5,231 nucleotides of DNA, taken from assembly GCA_959018155.1 (NCBI GenBank), contig CAUEKH010000218.1:1-5231 (forward strand), in the 5' to 3' direction. Origin of the DNA: an uncultured Hungatella sp. Lineage in GTDB: Bacteria > Bacillota > Clostridia > Lachnospirales > Lachnospiraceae. The translations under genes were made by a program, and so were the position numbers. The notes under the pieces were generated by a model. The model was given only the letters and a program-made list of their open reading frames with translations, did not search any database and was not told the origin of the DNA. Every line of letters starts with the position of its first letter. Positions within the stretch are counted from its first letter, which is position 1. Positions 1-4,441 of the stretch are shown one piece after another.

Positions 1-1497
1 TCCCTGAAGTTCTGTATAGATCTTCATTCTCTCTGCCTCATCAGTAGTAGCACGCCCCTTGGCACACAGCTCATTGATCTCCGGATAATCGTAATGCATG
101 GTATTGCTGATGGAACCGGATTCAAACAGGGAAGCGAATGTATCCGGGTCGATACCCATGATATAGCCGCCTAAATACATATCGTATGTGTTATTCGGGT
201 CTTTCATCTGATTGAAGAGCGCTGTTCCGTCCGCGCTGGCCAGTGTCAGCTCAATGCCGGCCTTCTTTAACTGCTCCTGCATCATGACAGCCTGAGTGGA
301 AGAAACGGTATCCGCGCCGTTGTAGCCCAGCGTCAGTTTTAAATTGGAAACTCCGGCTTCCTCTAAGAGGGCCTTGGACTTCTCTAAATCCTGCTCATAC
401 GTCTCAATTTCTGTAGTAAAGAACTTGCTGTTGGTCGGCATGAAACCTGTCGGCATCTCGTAGTTATCTTCACTTAAGAAGCAGGCGTCGTTGATTTCCT
501 TCTTATTTAATGCGTAGAGAACTGCCTTTCTGACTCTCTCGTCTGTCACTCTCTTCGCATTGAATTCCATGTAGCCGACACGTCCCTCTGTGTACGGGTA
601 GACTGTTAAATTGTTGGCTTCCAGATCCATCTGCTGAACCTCGCCAGGAGTACCGATCCAGGCATTCACCTCGCCGCTCTGAAGCGCCAGCATCGCTGTG
701 TTGGAGTTCTCGATAATCCGGTAGATGATCGTGTCGATGGACGGCTCACCCAGGAAATAATTCTCGTTCTTCGTAAACTTCACATAGGAACCTGCGGAAT
801 ATTCACTCATGATGTATGGGCCGGTACCAACCGGTTTTACGTTAAATTCATTGTTTTCATAGTCAGCCACGTTCTCATAGATGTGCTTTGGCATAATGAA
901 AATCTGGGAAAGCATCTCTACAGAAGAAGCGTTGACAAATGGGAAGGTAAAGGAAACGGTGGTATCATCAATCTTCTTGATCTCCACATTTCCCTCCGGG
1001 TAAACCAGCTGAGAATACGCCCAGCCGCCCTCTGTCTCAGCCATCGCCTCATACGTGAATACCACGTCGTCAGCAGTAAACGGCTCGCCATCGGACCACT
1101 TTACATCGTCTCTCAAATGGAACGTATACGTTAAATTGTCCTCAGAAGTATCAACCCCTGTAGCCAGGAACCAGTTAATTCCGTCTGCGTTATACATAAA
1201 TAACGGGGAATAGACCATCTTAATTGTCATCAGGCCGAAACGATCAGAAGTTGTAATAACATTCACATTCGCACCCGGATCACCGCCAATTGCGTATGTA
1301 AATGTTGTCTCTTTGCCAGCCTCTGTATCAGCCGCCGTCGTAGCTGCCTCGCTGCCCGCAGCCGCTGTTGTCTCTCCTGCTGCCGCAGTCGTAGTCTCTT
1401 CTGCAACCGGGTCCTTTCCACAGGCGCTTAAGCCAGTCATAACCATGGCAGAAGCCAGGAGTAAAGCAATTCCTTTAGATAATTTGCCTTTTCTCAT
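1..1497 (-). CDS. ABC transporter substrate-binding lipoprotein, family 5 (peptide/nickel type), C-terminus outside window
   Basis: This is the extracellular solute receptor of an ABC importer of the DppA/OppA/NikA type (SBP_bac_5), tethered to the outer face of the membrane. The frame is open from an ATG at 1497 to the window edge, giving 499 residues without a stop; the family usually runs about 520-560, so only a short C-terminal piece is missing. Residues 1-25 are a basic plus hydrophobic signal peptide ending in the lipobox L-S-A-C, with lipidated Cys26. A Thr/Ala/Glu-rich tether spans about 28-63. The family signature LTYTFHLRDDVKWSDGEPF follows at about 122-140, then ADDVVF, and later a block reading MEFNAKRVTDERVRKAVLYAL. 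The start is fixed by a GAGGAGG site 5 nt upstream. Permease and ATPase genes would be expected to the left, outside the window. The ligand cannot be told from sequence; peptide is the default guess. Confidence 0.93.
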   Translation of the reverse strand, partial: MRKGKLSKGIALLLASAMVMTGLSACGKDPVAEETTTAAAGETTAAAGSEAATTAADTEAGKETTFTYAIGGDPGANVNVITTSDRFGLMTIKMVYSPLFMYNADGINWFLATGVDTSEDNLTYTFHLRDDVKWSDGEPFTADDVVFTYEAMAETEGGWAYSQLVYPEGNVEIKKIDDTTVSFTFPFVNASSVEMLSQIFIMPKHIYENVADYENNEFNVKPVGTGPYIMSEYSAGSYVKFTKNENYFLGEPSIDTIIYRIIENSNTAMLALQSGEVNAWIGTPGEVQQMDLEANNLTVYPYTEGRVGYMEFNAKRVTDERVRKAVLYALNKKEINDACFLSEDNYEMPTGFMPTNSKFFTTEIETYEQDLEKSKALLEEAGVSNLKLTLGYNGADTVSSTQAVMMQEQLKKAGIELTLASADGTALFNQMKDPNNTYDMYLGGYIMGIDPDTFASLFESGSISNTMHYDYPEINELCAKGRATTDEAERMKIYTELQG

Positions 1498-1502
1498 AAA
1501 AA

Positions 1503-1509
1503 CCTCCTC
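1503..1509 (-). promoter_or_regulatory. Ribosome binding site of the family 5 binding protein
   Basis: GAGGAGG on the minus strand lies 5 nt before the ATG at 1497. It decides the start codon and predicts efficient translation. Confidence 0.85.
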
Positions 1510-1532
1510 ATTAGATTTTTGAATGCACTCAC

Positions 1533-1552
1533 ATATGGGCCGGCCGCCATAT
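1533..1552. repeat. GC-rich interrupted palindrome in the leader
   Basis: ATATGG (1533-1538) and CCATAT (1547-1552) are perfect inverted arms around a GC-rich centre that includes GGCCGGCC (1538-1545). It lies about 25 bp upstream of the ribosome binding site of the minus-strand lipoprotein gene. It could be a leader hairpin or a protein-binding site; neither is shown. Confidence 0.4.
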
Positions 1553-1593
1553 CGGACTGCCTGAAACTGCCAGACACCATACCAATACGAACC

Positions 1594-1622
1594 AAAAAAG
1601 GCAGTCTCGCTTCTACTGCCTT
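1594..1622 (-). terminator. Intrinsic-terminator-like hairpin inside the leader of the family 5 binding protein
   Basis: On the minus strand AAGGCAGT (1622-1615) and ACTGCCTT (1605-1598) form a perfect 8 bp stem with a 9-nt loop, followed directly by a run of T running to 1594. The hairpin begins about 37 nt after the predicted transcription start (about 1659) and about 100 nt before the start codon. No upstream minus-strand gene needs termination here, so it is best read as an attenuator-like element, possibly partial. Two further GGCAGT copies follow downstream in the same transcript and could compete for pairing. Confidence 0.55.
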
Positions 1623-1665
1623 ATCATAACCAAAGCCCTATGCAGATATGCAATTCATTAAAATG

Positions 1666-1694
1666 ATAATAGCATAAACTGCCCGTACCGTCAA
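1666..1694 (-). promoter_or_regulatory. Sigma-A-type promoter for the family 5 binding protein
   Basis: Read on the minus strand, TTGACG (-35, 1694-1689) is separated by 17 bp from TATTAT (-10, 1671-1666), with TG one base upstream giving an extended -10. Transcription would start near 1659, leaving a leader of about 160 nt before the ATG at 1497. This is one of the closest matches to consensus in the window. Confidence 0.75.
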
Positions 1695-1735
1695 TATACC
1701 AATCTTTTTCGACTTCCTGACAGAGTGTGGCAGCG

Positions 1736-1747
1736 GGAGTAGACTCC
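1736..1747. promoter_or_regulatory. Short dyad between the divergent promoters
   Basis: GGAGTAGACTCC is a perfect 5 bp inverted repeat around AG. It lies between the -35 of the minus-strand lipoprotein promoter (1689-1694) and the plus-strand promoter at 1802, a place where a shared operator could sit. It is short enough to be chance. Confidence 0.25.
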
Positions 1748-1783
1748 GAAACCGGAACCGCAGCAAAGAAACAATCGTAAATA

Positions 1784-1803
1784 TTTGTAATTCTTTTGTA
1801 ATT
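1784..1803 (+). repeat. Two TTTGTAATT direct repeats in helical phase
   Basis: TTTGTAATT occurs at 1784-1792 and 1795-1803, 11 bp apart. A related GTAA sits at 1777-1780, about one more helical turn upstream. The second copy touches the proposed -35 of the plus-strand promoter. It may be a tandem activator site or an AT-rich UP-like element. Confidence 0.35.
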
Positions 1804-1830
1804 TCCATTTCTCCCAATATCTGCTATACT
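1802..1830 (+). promoter_or_regulatory. Promoter of the cell-wall-binding-repeat protein
   Basis: TTTCCA (-35, 1802-1807) is followed after 17 bp by TATACT (-10, 1825-1830). TG at 1822-1823 makes an extended -10. Transcription would start near 1837, about 40 nt before the ATG at 1878. Confidence 0.6.
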
Positions 1831-1864
1831 GTTTTTACAGAAAGAACAAAAATTTAACCCCTAC

Positions 1865-1870
1865 GGAGGT
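1865..1870 (+). promoter_or_regulatory. Ribosome binding site of the cell-wall-binding-repeat protein
   Basis: GGAGGT lies 7 nt before the ATG at 1878 and supports this start. Confidence 0.8.
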
Positions 1871-1877
1871 ATTCATC

Positions 1878-2774
1878 ATGAGACAGAGAAAAAGCAAATT
1901 ATTCTTATCCTTACTTTGTGCGGCCGCACTCTTCACCACAGGAATTTCTTTCCACACAGATGCTCTTGCTGATACAGACGCCGCCCCGCTTCAGCCTGTG
2001 CGCGTCTACGGAACCGTCAACCATACGGAAGACGGCCGGATCTCGATTGCAAGACAGGATGGCAATTTTGCGGGCCAGGAACTTATCATTACAATTTCAG
2101 AAGAGACCCGGGTGCTTGACGCGGTAAACGGATTCCCGGCAGCCTTAGACACCATACAGAACGGATCGATGATTTACGCCTACATCGGCCCGGCCATGAC
2201 CATGAGCCTGCCGCCAATCTCCAATGGAGAGTTAATTCTCTGCAACATTCCCGCCGATTACCGGGTGCCTGATTACATCACGGTCGATACTTTGACGCTT
2301 AACCAGGATAGTATCTCCGGAACTATTGTCTCAGCAGACGGCGCCACTTATACCGTTCCCGCCGACTGCCTGATTTTACCGTTTCTCACCAGGAATATCG
2401 TTACTCTTGGCGATTTGACGAAAGGCCGCACCTGCCTCATCTGGTCTGATTCCGAATCGAGAGCCACTAAAATCGTTGCTTTTGCAAGATCCTTCTCAGA
2501 AAATACAGAGGGCGTCAAAGGCCCCGGCTCAACGGTTCAGAGGTTCGGCTGGTCCGAAAAGGATGGCAGCTGGTACTATTACAGCAAAGACGGCCTTCAT
2601 AAAGGCTGGCTGTCAGAACAGGGCAGCTGGTATTATTTAGACCCGGAAACAGGCGTTATGCAGACAGGTTTTCTCACCATCGACGGCAAAACGTATTATC
2701 TCAATGACGACGGCCGGATGGAAACCGGTTCCATCACCTTTACCCCTGATGAAAATGGGGTCCTCCACAGATAA
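1878..2774 (+). CDS. Secreted protein with C-terminal cell-wall (choline-binding type) repeats
   Basis: A 298-residue exported protein. Residues 1-31 form a signal peptide: basic start RQRKSK, hydrophobic core, and A-L-A cleavage motif before Asp32. Residues about 40-205 are a beta-rich domain I do not recognise; it may be two related halves, each beginning with a GTV/GTI strand (45-47 and 148-150). Residues 224-283 hold three CW_binding_1-type repeats with the Gly-Trp...Gly-Ser-Trp-Tyr-Tyr pattern, the third degenerate (GKTYYLNDDGRMETG), then a short tail ending at 298. In this repeat family such modules bind choline or related wall-polymer decorations, so the protein is probably held non-covalently at the cell surface. 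No catalytic domain is seen, and three repeats are few for the family. The gene has its own promoter and ribosome binding site, and a hairpin terminator follows. A role in the neighbouring transport is not shown. Confidence 0.88.
   Translation: MRQRKSKLFLSLLCAAALFTTGISFHTDALADTDAAPLQPVRVYGTVNHTEDGRISIARQDGNFAGQELIITISEETRVLDAVNGFPAALDTIQNGSMIYAYIGPAMTMSLPPISNGELILCNIPADYRVPDYITVDTLTLNQDSISGTIVSADGATYTVPADCLILPFLTRNIVTLGDLTKGRTCLIWSDSESRATKIVAFARSFSENTEGVKGPGSTVQRFGWSEKDGSWYYYSKDGLHKGWLSEQGSWYYLDPETGVMQTGFLTIDGKTYYLNDDGRMETGSITFTPDENGVLHR
2547..2726 (+). repeat. Three tandem cell-wall-binding repeats within the coding sequence
   Basis: Protein repeats of about 20 residues occupy residues 224-243, 243-262 and 264-283. 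The first two share GW, GSWYY and a D-G turn; the third has GF and KTYYLNDDG. They correspond to the PF01473-type module of choline-binding proteins and clostridial cell-wall proteins. Confidence 0.8.
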
Positions 2775-2798
2775 GATTTAACTTTACCATATTTAAAA

Positions 2799-2842
2799 GA
2801 AAGACAGCGCCGCATCGCAACCGCGATATCGTGCTGTCTTTC
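2799..2842. terminator. Probable bidirectional terminator between convergent genes
   Basis: GAAAGACAGC (2799-2808) pairs perfectly with GCTGTCTTTC (2833-2842). An inner stem, ATCGC/GCGAT (2814-2818 with 2823-2827), closes an AACC loop. It begins 25 bp after the stop of the plus-strand gene and lies 74 bp beyond the stop of the minus-strand regulator. T-rich flanks are better on the minus side (TTTCTTTT) than on the plus side, but it suits both convergent genes. Confidence 0.7.
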
Positions 2843-2915
2843 CTGTTGAAGACGGTGACCTGTGCGCGGAGCGTGCAGGTTATCGTTTTTCTCAAACGGG
2901 AATATCTATCCCTTC

Positions 2916-3824
2916 CTATACAATACGCGTGAGATTAATCAGGGACGCTGTCGTGCCCTCTGCGTCTTCCCATTCTCTTCCAGCCTCATTCATCATCTTC
3001 TTATATTTCCCCGGAGTCAGCTTAAATGTCTTGGAAAATACCTTATTAAAATGAGCATAGTCGCGAAATCCCGATTCAAAGCACGCTTCAATCACGGATT
3101 TTCCCTCCAGAAGCAGGGACCGGGAAAGGAGGAGGCGTCTGGCCACCACATAACTCCAGACCGAGGATCCCGTATACTCCTTAAACAGATGGGACAGTCT
3201 CGAACAGCTGATGCTCAGTTCATCCGCAATCTCCTGAACACTGATATTTTCCGTCAAATGGACGCTGATATAATCGATCGCCTTCTTAATCACCTTTGGC
3301 GATACCTCCTCTGCCGTATAGCGCGACGGCGTCATACAGGCGTGAGTCACAAACATCAGAAGCAGCTGCAGATTGGCCTGCTGCAAAATGTCATAACCAT
3401 AAGGCTTCTGCTGCCCCAGCTGGATTAGTGTATCCGCATAGTTTATAAACTGCTCATACTGCTTGCTGCTTAGATGGATGACCTGCCGGCTTCCCCCCGC
3501 CTGGTAAAAAGCAGAAGTAAGGTCCGTCTCATCCGTAGAGAGGGATTGAATCAGATGCTGATGAATGTGGACCGGAATCCGCTCGTACGCCAAATCGCTT
3601 CCAACCATAAACCCGTGGATGACCCCCGGCGGTATCAACGTCATATCCCCGGGCTTCAGGCTGTAAATGGAATTCTCAATAAAATACTCCACTGTCCCGG
3701 AAATAAAGAGCATACACTCAAACGCATTGTCATGCACATGAAGAAACTTCTCTGATTTCTGGCAGGTGCGCGGATGGCTGATACGCAGGGGGGAAAAAAT
3801 ATTCTCAGAAATAATATCACTCAT
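2916..3824 (-). CDS. AraC-family transcriptional regulator with N-terminal cupin sensor
   Basis: A 302-residue cytoplasmic DNA-binding regulator. Residues about 25-90 form a cupin (AraC_binding) domain with His29, His31 and Glu36, a PGD turn (58-60) and PPGVIH (65-70). This domain class usually senses a sugar or other small ligand. The C-terminal HTH_18 domain (about 175-277) has both helix-turn-helix units: SVQEIADELSIS onward (195-216), and SVIEACFESGF followed by FNKVFSKTFKLTPGKYKK (243-276), which matches the AraC signature. A 26-residue tail after this is slightly long for the family. The start is supported by AAGGTGA at 3831-3837. The gene is divergent from the sugar-type binding lipoprotein at 4442, so control of that operon is the likely role; this is inference from position. 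The ligand is unknown. Confidence 0.93.
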   Translation of the reverse strand: MSDIISENIFSPLRISHPRTCQKSEKFLHVHDNAFECMLFISGTVEYFIENSIYSLKPGDMTLIPPGVIHGFMVGSDLAYERIPVHIHQHLIQSLSTDETDLTSAFYQAGGSRQVIHLSSKQYEQFINYADTLIQLGQQKPYGYDILQQANLQLLLMFVTHACMTPSRYTAEEVSPKVIKKAIDYISVHLTENISVQEIADELSISCSRLSHLFKEYTGSSVWSYVVARRLLLSRSLLLEGKSVIEACFESGFRDYAHFNKVFSKTFKLTPGKYKKMMNEAGREWEDAEGTTASLINLTRIV

Positions 3825-3868
3825 AATTGCTCACCTTTTTCTTTGTATAAAATGCCCTCAATTTTCAT
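3821..3868 (-). other. Possible 15-codon leader ORF overlapping the AraC start
   Basis: Within the AraC leader an ATG at 3868 opens a 15-codon frame (MKIEGILYKEKGEQL) whose TGA overlaps the AraC ATG as ATGA. The AraC ribosome binding site lies inside this frame. Only a weak GAG precedes its start, so translation is doubtful. If translated it could couple to the regulator. Confidence 0.2.
3831..3837 (-). promoter_or_regulatory. Ribosome binding site of the AraC regulator
   Basis: AAGGTGA on the minus strand lies 6 nt before the ATG at 3824. It fixes the start given here. Confidence 0.7.
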
Positions 3869-3912
3869 TCGCTCGAGTTGCGTTTTGTGCTGTTTGTTTG
3901 TGCGCGTAGCAG

Positions 3913-3942
3913 ATTATAACATAAAATCAGCAGAAATAGCAA
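3913..3942 (-). promoter_or_regulatory. Promoter of the AraC regulator
   Basis: On the minus strand TTGCTA (-35, 3942-3937) is followed after 18 bp by a perfect TATAAT (-10, 3918-3913) with an extended TG. Transcription would start near 3906, giving a leader of about 80 nt. Confidence 0.65.
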
Positions 3943-3961
3943 GGAAAATAGCTAATAAGAT

Positions 3962-3970
3962 TGATATAAT
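3962..3970 (+). promoter_or_regulatory. Extended -10 promoter element facing the sugar-transport gene
   Basis: TGATATAAT is a perfect extended -10, but no good -35 sits 16-18 bp upstream. It lies just beyond the -35 of the divergent AraC promoter. Transcription would start near 3977. The surroundings are AT-rich, so chance occurrence is possible. Confidence 0.4.
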
Positions 3971-4045
3971 AGAGAAGTACTTGAGTTGTGCAAAACAGCT
4001 GGAAATCAATGGTTTAAGCGGTGTTATTTGGTTATATTTATAGTT

Positions 4046-4063
4046 AAAAAATACAAAAAATAC
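4046..4063 (+). repeat. Tandem duplication of AAAAAATAC
   Basis: AAAAAATAC occurs twice head to tail (4046-4054 and 4055-4063). The A-tracts would bend the DNA or, in RNA, form an unstructured linker just before the terminator hairpin. Confidence 0.6.
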
Positions 4064-4079
4064 TTATTTATAAAACCAT

Positions 4080-4113
4080 AACATGACATAATAAGAATTA
4101 TGTCATGTTTTTT
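4080..4113 (+). terminator. Strong intrinsic terminator with no gene upstream
   Basis: Positions 4080-4092 pair perfectly with 4097-4109 (13 bp, AACATGACATAAT with its complement) around an AAGA loop, followed by a T run to 4113. It has the form of a factor-independent terminator on the plus strand. The symmetry could also be a protein-binding site. Confidence 0.75.
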
Positions 4114-4156
4114 ATTGCCCGGATTCCCGTTTTATCTAAAGGTAATACGTGAAGCC

Positions 4157-4185
4157 TTGTCCGGCAAAAAATTTCCCAATATAAA
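4157..4185 (+). promoter_or_regulatory. Candidate main promoter of the sugar-type binding protein
   Basis: TTGTCC (-35, 4157-4162) and TATAAA (-10, 4180-4185) are exactly 17 bp apart. Transcription would start near 4192, giving a leader of about 250 nt before the ATG at 4442. It lies downstream of the 4113 terminator, so it would be unaffected by it. Confidence 0.45.
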
Positions 4186-4226
4186 AAGTACAGAAATACA
4201 GGGGAAAATCATGTGCATTTTGTACA

Positions 4227-4240
4227 ATAATTCTTATTAT
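4227..4240 (+). repeat. 14-nt inverted copy of the upstream terminator loop region
   Basis: ATAATTCTTATTAT is the exact reverse complement of ATAATAAGAATTAT at 4088-4101, which forms the loop and upper stem of the terminator hairpin. The two could pair in one RNA or between two RNAs. The sequence is AT-rich, so chance must be considered. Confidence 0.55.
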
Positions 4241-4274
4241 CCCAAGTATTTTAACCAGACAGCAGGTTTCGCAT

Positions 4275-4327
4275 GAACTGTCAAGTTCGATATTAAAAGC
4301 CTCTTACCACCGGGAACTGTAAAATTC
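4275..4327 (+). promoter_or_regulatory. Two GAACTGT-type direct repeats, possible AraC operator half-sites
   Basis: GAACTGTCAAGTTC (4275-4288) and GAACTGTAAAATTC (4314-4327) agree at 12 of 14 positions and start 39 bp apart. The first is also an inverted repeat, GAACT-GTCA-AGTTC. AraC-family proteins typically bind pairs of direct repeats near the genes they control, so these are plausible sites for the adjacent regulator. Confidence 0.4.
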
Positions 4328-4369
4328 ATTGGCTCTGCCAATATCCCGGCGATCGGCTAAGTGGTTTTT
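4306..4369 (+). promoter_or_regulatory. Foldable leader segment ending in a T run
   Basis: Nested pairings are visible: ACCA (4306-4309) with TGGT (4362-4365), CCGGGA (4310-4315) with TCCCGG (4344-4349), and ATTGGC/GCCAAT (4328-4333 with 4337-4342). TTTTT at 4365-4369 follows. It resembles a regulatory leader or weak terminator, but I recognise no riboswitch class. Confidence 0.35.
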
Positions 4370-4375
4370 AAAATA

Positions 4376-4404
4376 TTGGGATCTGGGATGTAACGTCTTA
4401 CGAT
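4376..4404 (+). promoter_or_regulatory. Alternative promoter close to the sugar-type binding protein
   Basis: TTGGGA (4376-4381) and TACGAT (4399-4404) are 17 bp apart, each matching consensus at 4 of 6 positions. Use of this site would give a 30-nt leader that skips the folded region. Confidence 0.25.
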
Positions 4405-4428
4405 TTCCGAAAAATATGTAACATGAAA

Positions 4429-4434
4429 GGGAGG
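4429..4434 (+). promoter_or_regulatory. Ribosome binding site of the sugar-type binding protein
   Basis: GGGAGG lies 7 nt before the ATG at 4442 and decides that start. Confidence 0.85.
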
Positions 4435-4441
4435 ATATACC

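Larger units (their letters stand above)
3977..4113 (+). ncRNA. Candidate small RNA or attenuated leader
   Basis: An extended -10 element at 3962-3970 and a perfect U-tailed terminator ending at 4113 frame about 137 nt with no credible reading frame or ribosome binding site. No plus-strand gene ends here, so the terminator is otherwise unexplained. The segment could be a small RNA or the prematurely ended leader of the gene at 4442. I recognise no known RNA family in it. Confidence 0.3.

Noticed and set aside
883..1134. 83-codon plus-strand frame
   Set aside because: It is antisense to the family 5 binding protein, whose family motifs are on the minus strand across this stretch.
1313..1522. 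69-codon Ala/Val-rich plus-strand frame
   Set aside because: It mirrors the Thr/Ala-rich tether and signal peptide of the minus-strand lipoprotein; the composition is an antisense artefact.
1510..1660. T-box or known riboswitch in the peptide-transporter leader
   Set aside because: The leader is only about 160 nt, lacks the T-box GGGTGG-type core, and matches no riboswitch consensus I know.
1918..2127. 69-codon plus-strand frame inside the cell-wall-binding protein gene
   Set aside because: It overlaps in another frame a gene with a signal peptide, recognisable repeats and a good ribosome binding site.
2862..3428. 188-codon plus-strand frame with a GTG start
   Set aside because: It lies almost wholly antisense to the clearly coding AraC gene, has no ribosome binding site, and its translation shows no recognisable domain.
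3474..4043. Two plus-strand frames (3474-3755 and 3774-4043)
   Set aside because: The first is antisense to the AraC gene. The second crosses its start and promoter; neither has a ribosome binding site or domain.
4391..4404. Possible catabolite-repression (cre) site near TGTAACGTCTTACG
   Set aside because: The central CG and flank spacing do not fit the cre consensus well; only a GTAA/TTAC partial dyad remains.
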